Shown: positions 55,801-64,000 of the stretch, in pieces
Position numbering within the stretch: position 1 is the stretch's first letter
Layout: the number at the start of each line of letters is the position of its first letter
Origin: Halicephalobus mephisto
Lineage: Eukaryota > Nematoda > Chromadorea > Rhabditida > Panagrolaimidae
Reading direction: 5' to 3'
Assembly (NCBI GenBank): GCA_009193035.1
Contig: SWDT01000005.1
Span: 124,001-188,000, forward strand
Length of the DNA stretch: 64,000 nucleotides
Translations under genes and position numbers: made by a program
Notes under the pieces: model-generated
Database searches by the model: none
What the model saw: only the letters and a program-made list of their open reading frames with translations
What the model was told of the DNA's origin: nothing

Positions 55801-57568
55801 TTCATCGTCGGTCTCGATGGAAGTGTCGTCTTCCGGCGACCCAAATGTCACGGAATCACTTGAGTAAATTTTTTCTTCTTCATCTGACAAAATTTCGATT
55901 TTTCTGAAGTCCTCAGTTACTTTCGAAATTGGTTTTTTTTCCGATTTCGAAATAGTGACGGTGTTCGATCTCCATTCTTCGACCATCTTACGGTAATGGT
56001 CGTCTGAAGGATGTTCCCATTTTGATTCCCCTGTCGATCTGTTGACGAAATAGTAATCTCCGTCATCTGTCGGACTGCAAAAATTAAATAATTTTCGAAT
56101 TAAATTTTTAAATTTACATAGCTCTCCATTCAGTCCCGAGGGGCTGGACGAAGCCCTCTTCGGCAATCCACACCAGGTGGGGCTCCTTCACCGGATCAAT
56201 ATTCAGGATTTTTAGGTAATTTTGAAAATTCGGATCTAAACAGTATATTTCATAAGATATAAATTTAAAAAATCATGAAATTACAAAAATTAACAATTCT
56301 TTACAAAATGGTCCTGAAATTTTAGAATTTTAAAAATTCAAAATTTCAGTTGTTAATTAAAAAGTAAAATTACTGTAAAATTAAAAATTAAATTTTTCTA
56401 CCAAATGGTCTTGAATTTTTAGGATTTTAAAAATTCAAAATTTCAGTTGTTAATTAAAAAGTAAAATTACTGTAAAATTAAAAAATAAATTTTTCTACTA
56501 AATGGTTCTGAATTTTTAGGATTTTAAAAATTCAAAATTTCAGTTGTTAATTAAAAAATAAAATTATTGTAAAATTAAAAATTAAATTTTTCTACTAAAT
56601 GATTGGAAAGTGAATTTTTAGAATTTTTAGAAATTTTTCATTTCAGACAAGTTTTAAAATTGCATTATTATAAAAATTAAAAATTCTCTACAAAATGGTC
56701 TCGACAAGAATTTTCGGATTTTTTAATTTTTAATTTCAGCTGTTGATTTAAAAATGGAACTATCGGAAAATTAAAAATCATTTTTTTAAAATAGTTTTGA
56801 CAAAAATTTTCTGAAAATTCTAAAAACTCAGAATTATTAATTTCAGCTGTTTTTGAAACAGAATTTGTAAATTTAAAAGTGAACTTTGTTCTCAAATGGT
56901 CCTGATGAAAATTTCCAAAACTTTTTAGCCATTTCTAAGATCTTTGATTTCAGAGAAAAATTTCAAAATAAAATTATTTTAGAATTAAAATTTTTTTATA
57001 AAATTACTTTAAAATTAAAAATTTTTTATAAAATTATTTTAAAATTAAAAATTTTCTTATACAATTACTTTAAAATTGAAGAATTTTTTATAAAATTATT
57101 TTAAAATTTAAAATTCTTTATAAAATAATCCTGACAAGAATTTCAAAAAAATTTAATTTTAAAGATTTTAATTATTTTTTTAAATTCAAATTTTGGAAAT
57201 TTTAATTGTTTTTAAAAATTTTAAATTTTAAAGATTTGATGCAGAGTACGGTCTCAACTGGAATGTTTTAGAGATTCTTGTCGAGACAATTTTCGAAATT
57301 TCTTAAAATAATTTAATTTAGAATTTTTTAGAATCATTAAATTTTAATTTTTTTTAAAAGTTTATTTTTTAAATGTTATTTTAACCAAGAAATTGATAGT
57401 AGTCCAAAAACAGTTACCATTTAAGTCGGGAATTTTTTCATTTGTTTGGTAAACGTTCAAAATATCGTTTTTTTCAAAGAGCTGTTCATTGTGGTCTTCG
57501 CTTGGACCCGCAGGGCCTGGTCCGTCGCTCTCGATTGAAGGACTCGGTTTCGTCAACGAACTGTACAT
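52871..57568 (-). CDS. WW-domain protein with CEP164-like N-terminal module
   Basis: Minus-strand exons: 57568-57418, 56235-56118, 56074-55667, 53885-53685 and 53000-52871. All four junction phases match, giving 335 aa. Exon 2 reads YLKILNIDPVKEPHLVWIAE, then EGFVQPLGTEWRA. Exon 3 continues DGDYYFVNRSTGESKWEHPS, then DDHYRKMVEEWR. This is the helical element plus WW domain that opens CEP164, the distal-appendage protein of the mother centriole/basal body. The rest is acidic, Ser-rich and then basic (PTERYKRLKQVQRRADAIVYR) without a long coiled coil, so it is much shorter than vertebrate CEP164. The start lies three bases after a TTTTAG acceptor (trans-splice or upstream exon). Stopping at exon 3 or 4 is possible, since GTAAGT overlaps a TAA in both, but the onward phase agreement favours five exons. 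Confidence 0.7.
53001..53684. repeat. intron 4 of the WW-domain gene
   Basis: Three units of about 110 bp near 53130, 53215 and 53300 share ATGGTCCCGACACGAAATTT, CAGAATTTTCTGCGATTTTT and AAAATTTTACATAATTTTGA. No exon is seen. Confidence 0.6.
54043..55141. repeat. second higher-order satellite array, inside an intron
   Basis: About 11-12 monomers of ~90 bp show the same alternating pattern as 41.7 kb (TATATCGATATATTGAAACA; ATGTATGAATACATTA; TATCGATGGATTAAG). The edges TACATATAAAAAAATA and TTATTTTTTGCGTGT form an inverted pair. The array sits in intron 3 of the WW-domain gene. Monomers near both edges are the most diverged. Confidence 0.8.
55366..55517. mobile_element. TA-flanked MITE, copy 6, decayed
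   Basis: The interior AAAATCGTCACTATTAAGTT and CACAAATGTCAAATATTGAT matches copy 4. The left end AAAAAAAAATGTAATTTTTG and right end AAAAGCGACTTTTTGTGCAT are eroded. It lies in intron 3 of the WW-domain gene, 225 bp from the satellite. Confidence 0.65.
56236..57417. repeat. intron 1 of the WW-domain gene
   Basis: A ~115-bp unit with AAAATGGTCCTGAA-type, TTCAAAATTTCAGTTGTTAA and AAAGTAAAATTACTGTAAAA recurs at 56300-56590 and in weaker form to 57100. No exon is seen. Confidence 0.6.
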
Positions 57569-57569
57569 C

Positions 57570-60290
57570 TTCTAAAATCGAAAATTGAAAATCAAAAATC
57601 TAAAATCTAAAATTTAAAATCAAAAATTTAAAATCGAAAATCGAAAATCTAAAATCAAGAATCTAAAATTTAAAATTGAAAATCAAAAATCTAAAACTGA
57701 AAATTGAAAATTTAAAATCGAAAATCGAAAATCGAAAATCGAAAATCGAAAATTGAAAATCTAAAATTTAAAATCTAAAATAGAAATTTAAAAAAAACAA
57801 ATTTTTTACGGAAAGTCACATGGGAAAATAAAACTTAAAAAATCGGATTTTAGAAGGCAATGAGGAAACCATAAAGTCTGTTCGGAATTAATGCCTTGGA
57901 CATGAAGTCGAAGGAATCCGTTTTGGATTATTTTTATGAGTAATTTAAAAAAGAAAGTTTTCCATTCGAGAGTCGTTTGGTAAATCTTATTTAATTTTTA
58001 AATTTCACAAAAAAATTTTTATTTTAAATCTTTTTTATATGAAAACTTAAATAATAATGTAGAAAAACCTCTAAAGATTCTAAAAACATAAAAATTATCG
58101 AAAAATAACAAAATTCTTAAGAAAAATTTAATGTTTAACATGTTTTTAAATTTCACAAAAAAAGTTTTATTTTAAACCTTTTTTATATGAAAACTTAAAT
58201 AAAAATTTAGAAAAACCTCTAAAGATTCTAAAAACATAAAAATTATCGAAAAATAACAAAATTCTTAAGAAAAATTTAATATTTAACGTATTTCTAAATT
58301 TCATCAAAAATCTCATTTTATTTTACTTTTTTATATATTAAATTTCACATAAAATTGTAAAGGAGGTTTTGAAGGTTCTAACAATATGAAAAATAATAAA
58401 AATTAACGCAATTTTAAATGGAAATTTAATGTTTAAAAAAAGAAAAAAATTGAAACTCATTTAGTGGGTCTCGAACGGAAAATTTCTCGTTTTTTTAAAG
58501 AAAAAAATTATGAATTTTCTTTAAAAAAATTTTAATTTTATTTTTAAAAATTTTCTGTTCGAGAATTATAAAATTTTTATTTTTATTTTTTTTAAAATAA
58601 ATTTTCAAGCGATTATTGGGATCAGTAAGTCGAAATAGCTCACTGTAAAAATATTAAAAATAATCAAATTTTATAACTAATTAAATTGCAAAAAAAATTT
58701 GAAAGGTCTCGAATGGAAAATTTATCTTTTAAAATAATTTTAACTTTAATAAATTTAAAAATTTTTTTCAACTTTTATAAATTTTTATTTTATAAATTAT
58801 TTGAACTTGTTTCAACCGAACAATGATAACGGAAATAAAGTGGATTAAATAGGAATAGAAAACTTTAAAAAAAATTAAAATTAAAAAAAATTCAAAAGAA
58901 ATAAAAAAATTTTAAAAATATAAAAAGTAAAAAAAGTAAAAAAAAATTAATAAAGAAATTAAAAAATTAAAAATTAAGAAATTAAAAAAGAATTAAAAAA
59001 TTTTAAAAAATAAAAATAATGAATTAACAAAAGTAATAAAATAAATAAGATAAATAAAAATAAAATTTAAAATAACAATTAAATTTAAAATAATAATAAA
59101 ATGGAAATTTAAAAATAAAATTAAAATAAAAGTTAAAATAAAAGTTAAAATTAAATTTAAAAATAAAATTTAAATAAAAGTTAAAATAAAAATAAAATTT
59201 AAAATTAAAATTAAAATTAAAATTAAATTTAAAATAATAATAAAATTTAAAGTTAAAAATAAAATTAAAAATAATAATCCTCTATTGAAGGTCAAACTGT
59301 CCCTGTTTGGTTCCCCCGCTCTCGGTCGTCATAGAAACAATCCCCCTCGAAAAATGAAGAAATTTCAATTTTTCTTTAATATTTAAAATTTCTATTTAAA
59401 TGTTTCAAAAATTCTAAGAAATTAAAGAAATTTAAAAATTTTGGAGAATTTTAGACAGTTTCAAAAACTTTCATGAAAATTTTAAAAAAAATTTTAAAAA
59501 AAAAGTTTTAAAAAATTTTGGAGAATTTGAAAATATTTAATTTGAATTTTATAAATTATTAGAAAATCTATAAAATTTCACAAATTTTCAGAAATTTCTA
59601 AAAGTTCTAAAATTTTAATTTTAAAAAATTTAAAAAATATTCCATTTTGATTTTATAAAATTTTGTAAATTTCTAGAAAATTTCAAATATCTTTATAAAA
59701 TTCCACAAATCTCCAAAAATTCTAACCAGATTCTAAAACTACAAATTTCTATCATTTTTGATTGAATTCTACAAATTTCCACAAATTTTCAAAAACTTTT
59801 TCAAAATTCAAAAATTCTAACCAGATTCTAAAATTAAAAATTTCAGAAAATTTCTATAATTTTTGACTGAATTTTATGAAATTTCACAAATCTCCAAAAA
59901 CTTTAAAAATTCAAAAATTCTAACTAGATTCTAAAATTAAAAATTTCAAACAATTTCTATAATTTTTGACCGAATTCTAGAAATTTCACAAGTCTCCAAA
60001 AACTTTTTCAAAATTCAAAAATTCTAACCAGATTCTAAAACTACAAATTTCAGAAAGTTTCAGAATCCTCTATTGGTTTTCAGAAAATTTCCACAATTTT
60101 TGACTGAATTTTATGAAATTTCACAAATCTCCAAAAACTTTTTCAAAATTCAAAAATTCTAACTAGATTATAAAACTACAAAGTTTAGAAAATTTCAGAA
60201 TCCTCTATTGGTTTTCAGAAAATTTCCATCATTTTTAACTGAGTTCTATAAAATTCCAGATTTTCAATTTTTGTAAAAATTTTTATTTTT
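57570..60290. other. intergenic AT-rich DNA with microsatellite
   Basis: At 57590-57790 AAAATCGAAAATC/AAAATCTAAAATT words form a microsatellite-like run. From 58.0 to 58.4 kb an ~125-bp unit is duplicated (GAAAAACCTCTAAAGATTCT). From 58.86 to 59.27 kb the sequence is nearly all A and T. At 59280-59340 a mixed patch contains a minus-strand 16-codon frame MTTESGGTKQGQFDLQ. At 57850-57950 a plus-strand open stretch reads MKSKESVLDYFYE. Neither could be joined to an exon. From 59.65 to 60.24 kb TTCTAACCAGATTCTAAAA units recur. Confidence 0.45.
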
Positions 60291-60292
60291 AT

Positions 60293-61279
60293 TTAAAATT
60301 TAGCTCCTATTTTTTTCAAATGCAAATTATAAAGCCAATTTTTGAAAATGACATAAAACAATCTTTGAACATGGTAACTGCCACAGGCATGGACGACGGC
60401 TTGGAATATTCCGCCGCAGGGCAAGTAGAGGAACAAGGCGAAAGTTTGGAGCGGATTCGCTGGATCGGGTATGATGTCTCCGAATCCTATGAAAGCCGAA
60501 GTGAAAAAATTAAAATACAAAGATTCTACAATTCCGAAATTAGCTATGTATCCGTTAAATAAGACCAATCCAACAATGTGAAAAACACAAAGATACTTAA
60601 TTGCAGAAAAAAGTGGAAAAGTCACAATTTTTTCTTTTTTTCCAGGGATGTGCCTCAAAGCAGCGGAATTCAGAATCCAATCAGGGACATAACTGGTGTA
60701 CAAGGCTTGTCCGATCCGGGTGATGGTGGTGTGGCAGAGAGGCACCCCCAGGATGGCGTAGAAGATACAGAACAGTTGGGCGTTGGCCGTCAGAATCGGG
60801 AGGTTGCCCCAGCCGATCGTGAGGCACGTCTGGAGGGGCAGCATGAAGGCCTTGAAGAAGGTTTTGTTCCCTATCCCTGGATCTAATTCTTGGAAAATTA
60901 CCGTACCCAGAAGTAAATAATTAAAAAACAAAAAAACAATAAAAATAAAAGTAAAAATTTGAGCGAATTTAGATGGAAAATTCTGAAATTGATCGATGAT
61001 TTCGACTTCTGTAGAATCTACGTGATTGTTGTTTTTTTGTTCAATATCTTTAAAATCGACAAAATCGCTGGTTATCGAGGCGTTTCTGGTCCGTAGCCCC
61101 AGGCAAAGAGCCCCGATTTCGTCGACGAGTTGTTTGATTTCTTCGTTTTCTAATTCTTCTCCTCGAGTTTTTATGGATTTCAAAACATTTGGCAAATTCC
61201 ATTTTTTCATTTCAGCAAGAATTTTCACCGGAATCTGAGACCTCGGCCAAGTTACGGTAGATTTCGAAAAAATGTCCAT
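60293..61279 (-). CDS. two-pore-domain (TWK-type) potassium channel, unusual filters
   Basis: A single 328-codon frame without introns. The ATG follows a poly-T/TTTTTTAG|ATAAAA acceptor, fitting trans-splicing. K2P subunits dimerise to make background channels. TM1 is about 104-128 (FTFIFIVFLFFNYLLLGTVI). Pore 1 has LQTCLTIGWGNLP, residues 154-158 being TIGWG. TM2 follows with FYAILGVPL. TM3 is about 227-247. Pore 2 reads TSAFIGFGDIIP, residues 263-267 being FIGFG, and TM4 is about 278-298 with LPCGGIFQAVVH. The N-terminal 100 residues are cytoplasmic and acidic. In typical K2Ps both filters begin with Thr and pore 1 has Tyr or Phe at the fourth position; here Trp replaces that residue and Phe replaces the pore-2 Thr. 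The family assignment is firm; whether it conducts K+ is uncertain. Confidence 0.88.
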   Translation of the reverse strand: MDIFSKSTVTWPRSQIPVKILAEMKKWNLPNVLKSIKTRGEELENEEIKQLVDEIGALCLGLRTRNASITSDFVDFKDIEQKNNNHVDSTEVEIIDQFQNFPSKFAQIFTFIFIVFLFFNYLLLGTVIFQELDPGIGNKTFFKAFMLPLQTCLTIGWGNLPILTANAQLFCIFYAILGVPLCHTTITRIGQALYTSYVPDWILNSAALRHIPGKKEKIVTFPLFSAIKYLCVFHIVGLVLFNGYIANFGIVESLYFNFFTSAFIGFGDIIPDPANPLQTFALFLYLPCGGIFQAVVHACGSYHVQRLFYVIFKNWLYNLHLKKIGAKF

Positions 61280-62640
61280 TTTTATCTAAAAAAAAATAAA
61301 AAATAAATTTTTTATGAAATTTATCAACACGAAATTTTTCGTTCCAGATATTTTATGAAAGTTTTTATTCGATCTTGAAAAATTTATGAAATTCTGAAAC
61401 CTAGAAGTTTCTATGAAATTTAAGTTTTTTATTAAAATTTATAAAATAGTAGAAATTTTAAAAATATCTTCAAAATTCAAAAATCTCCAGTTTTGGTTTT
61501 AAAAATTTCTATTAGATTTCAGAATTTTTTATTTAATTTTAGAATCTTCTACTCAATTCTATTATTTTTTATTTAATTTTAGAATTTTATATTTAATTCC
61601 AGAAAATTTTACTCAATTCCATGATTTTTTATTTAATTTTAGAATTTTATATTTAATCCTAAAAAGTTCTATTAAATCCCAAAATTTTCTACTTAATTCC
61701 GTGATTTTTTGTTCAATCCCAGAACCTTCTACTCAATTTCATGATTTTTATTCAATTCCAGGATTTTATATTTAATCCCAGAAAATTCTATTTTATCCCA
61801 TAAAATTCTATTAAATCCCAGAATCTTCTACCCAATTTTATGATTTTTTATTCCACCCCAGAATCTTATATTTAATCCTAGAATTTTCTATCCAATCCCA
61901 AATTTTCTATTTCATCCTAGAATCTTCTATTCAATTCCAAAAAATTTTAGAGAATTCTGAAAACTCCTTCGAGATTCCGAAAACTTCCAGAGCTTTTTGT
62001 AAAGTCCTCCAAGATCTGGAAGCTTCCCACTAGATAGCCAAAAAGTCGAAACCTCAGACAGGATTCTAGAAAACTCCTGAATGTTATAAAGAATTCTGAA
62101 ACCTTCCAGAATCCCTTATTAGATTCCACAAGTTACTGTAAGAATCCAGGAGGTTCTGTAATTTTATATTGGATTCTGAAAACTTCGAAAAAAGAATTTA
62201 GAAGATTCTGGAGGACTTCAAAATCTCCTTCTGAATTTCGGAAAATTCTGAATCCTTCAAAAGCTCCCTAGAATTCTCCATAGGATTCTGAATCCTCCAG
62301 AAATTCCCTAGAATCTCCCACAGGATTCTGAATCCTTCAGAAGCTCCCTAGAATTCTCCATAGGATTCTGAATCCTTCAGAAGCTCCCTAGAATTCCCCA
62401 CAGGATTCTGAATCCTCCAGAAGCTTCCTAGAATTCCCTATAGAATTCTGAAGTCCTCCAGAAGCTTCCTAAAATCCCCCGCAGGATTCTGAATCCTTCA
62501 GAATCGTCACTCGGTTTCTGGAAAAACTCCGAATTTTTCTCAGACTTCTAAGACGAAAATTTAAAAACAAAATTGATCAAAATTTGATTTTTTTGAAAAT
62601 GAAAGATCAGAAATGAATTTTTCGCTTTTTATGGCAACAG
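61280..62640. repeat. intergenic minisatellites
   Basis: At 61490-61950 a ~60-bp unit has CAGAATCTTCTACTCAATTC and TGATTTTTTATTTAATTT. At 62215-62510 a ~46-bp unit has CCCTAGAATTCTCCATAGGA and TTCTGAATCCTTCAGAAGCT, six copies. No gene is seen. Confidence 0.65.
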
Positions 62641-62669
62641 ATCGATCAAAAATGAATTTGAAATAATAA

Positions 62670-62841
62670 CTTTGTTCCTTCAGAGTTCATCGTCCGTCCG
62701 ACGTCACGGATGGGTCTGACGGAAGTTGCGTAAATCGCGATTTTAACGACTCGATTTTTGAATCTTATTTTTTTTATTTTTATTTTCGATTTTATATTTT
62801 CTTCAGACTGGTTTTTATCGAATTTTTTTAAAATTCTAAAA
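62670..62841 (+). promoter_or_regulatory. probable 5' UTR with trans-splice acceptor
   Basis: TTTGTTCCTTCAG|AGTTCATCG at 62681/62682 looks like a splice or trans-splice acceptor. GACGTCACGG (a CRE-like core) lies just after it, in a CG-richer stretch before the ATG at 62842. Confidence 0.35.
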
Positions 62842-63120
62842 ATGAGTCTTCAAACTACTTTTTCGAAATTAAAAGAAAAAGCCGAAAATTTGAACGATGC
62901 TGTCTTGATGGAAAACGTGGATAACCTGTGGAAAGTGATCGCCACTTTGGAGGAAAAATACGAAGAAGAAATTGAAGATGATCTTGGATCTTTTTATGGA
63001 TCTATGATTATTACCAGAAATAAATTCCCTAGGGCTTTGTTCGACAAAATTCAAGAATTAGGAACGATCAAAGAAGGCCAGGAACCGAAGCCCAAAAAAG
63101 AAGAACCTCCAGAAATCCCT
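62842..63120 (+). CDS. first coding exon of an unrecognised gene (continues off the window)
   Basis: ATG at 62842 (context AAAAATGAG) opens MSLQTTFSKLKEKAENLNDA, then a helical, charged stretch (LWKVIATLEEKYEEEIEDDL) and a tail with QEPKPKKEEPPEIP. It stops being coding at a GTAAGT donor at 63121, with phase 0 after 93 codons. The product looks soluble and intracellular, probably helical or coiled-coil at the start. No known domain is recognised. No following exon is visible before the window ends, so the first intron is at least 880 bp. Confidence 0.7.
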
Positions 63121-63174
63121 GTAAGTTTCGAATTTTCGTTTTAGGAACAAATGTGGTTAGGTTATGGCAGTTGA

Positions 63175-63745
63175 CAGTTAAATTCCAAAATCAAAGTTGA
63201 GATCAGACTTTGAGGTGAAAATTGACGGTCAAAGTTCAAAGTCAAATTTCGAAATTAAAGTTAGTAATCAAAGTTCGAAGTCAAAGTTGATCTTCAACTT
63301 TTGAAATTAAAGTTGGTCTTCAAAGTTCGACCTCAAAGTTGGTCTTCAATGTTCGACCTCAAAGTTGACCATCAAAGTTCGAAATTAAAGTTGACTGTTA
63401 ATGTTTGAAAACAAAGTTGATCATCAATGTTCGAAATCAAAGTTGGTCTTCAAAGTTCGAAATCAAAATTAATTATCAACTTCCGACCTCAAAGTTGACC
63501 ATCAAAGTTCGAAATCAAAGTTGGCCACCAACTTTCGAAAACAAAGTTCGAATTTAAAGTTGACTGTTAAAGTTCGACCTCAAAGTTGACCATCAAAGTT
63601 CGACCTCAAAGTTGGTCTTCAATGTTCGAAATCAAAGTTGATCATCAAAGTTCGAAATCAAAATTAATTATCAACTTTCGACCTCAAAGTTGATCTTCAA
63701 AGTTAATTATTAAACTTTAACCTCAGAGTTAACGGTTAAATTCCA
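63175..63745. repeat. intronic minisatellite of AAAGTTGACCATCAAAGTTCG units
   Basis: Alternating ATCAAAGTTCGAAATCAAAG and TTGGTCTTCAAAGTTCGACC units of about 30-36 bp, about 16 copies. They are the opposite-strand relatives of the block at 9950-10345. From 63.75 kb to the end the TTTTCGTTTTAAAACAGACA words of the 3-4-kb family reappear. Confidence 0.7.
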
Positions 63746-64000
63746 AAAATCAAATTTTGAAATTTTTCGTTTTAAAACAGACAACTAACAAAATCTTTAT
63801 TTTTCAACAATTTTTATATTTTTTTCTGGTTTGATTTTCTGAACTTTTCGTTTTGAGACAAATGGTTCATGATATATTTTTCCTTCAAAAAAGTTACACT
63901 CTGTTTTATCAAAATTATCGACGAAATTCTGATTTTTTGAACTTTTCACTTCAAAACGTACAATTTGTGAAAATTTAAAAAGAAAAATTTTATCAAAATT

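Noticed and set aside
60320..61238. Plus-strand frames opposite the K2P gene
   Set aside because: Antisense shadows; no domain.

Overview
The window is eukaryotic and almost certainly from a nematode, probably a Caenorhabditis-like rhabditid. The evidence is: genes split by short introns with T-rich ...TTTTTAG/TTTTCAG acceptors; probable trans-splice acceptors just upstream of start codons; a patched-related sterol-sensing-domain protein, a TWK-type two-pore channel, a CALHM channel and srsx-like chemoreceptors; two stretches that match most of the nematode SL1 spliced leader; and very AT-rich introns full of short tandem repeats. Nothing bacterial or viral in layout is present.

Layout. 1-7.9 kb: no convincing gene; degenerate tandem repeats and a decayed mobile-element fragment. 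7.95-9.24 kb (+): secreted CUB-like gene with two apparent single-base frameshifts. 9.4-18.5 kb: repeats, a ~130-bp tandem array, three copies of a small TA-flanked MITE and a solo LTR. 18.9-20.8 kb (+): a small four-exon gene assembled here from splice signals and phase. 21.4-26.6 kb (+): four-exon CALHM channel whose second intron carries a nearly perfect ~580-bp foldback. 28.0-30.0 kb (-): secreted or surface Cys-rich protein with a Tyr/Arg repeat region. 30.3-39.9 kb: transposon-rich chemoreceptor region with one largely intact 7TM gene (-), one frameshifted 7TM pseudogene (+), foldback elements, solo LTRs of two families (some nested in other elements), a LINE remnant and MITEs. 40-46.6 kb: minisatellites, a 180-bp higher-order satellite, another foldback and exon-like fragments. 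46.8-52.7 kb (+): eight-exon patched-related gene, 940 codons, intact. 52.9-57.6 kb (-): five-exon gene with a CEP164-like N-terminal/WW module, convergent with the previous gene. 60.3-61.3 kb (-): intronless K2P channel with unusual selectivity filters. 62.8 kb to the right edge (+): first coding exon of an unrecognised gene that continues outside the window.

The genes are individually transcribed neighbours and no operon is evident. Two are ion channels, two are chemoreceptor-like, one is a membrane protein of the cuticle/sterol-trafficking type, and one is a candidate centriole/cilium protein. All exon models come from reading splice signals and reading-frame phase by eye; none has transcript support here.
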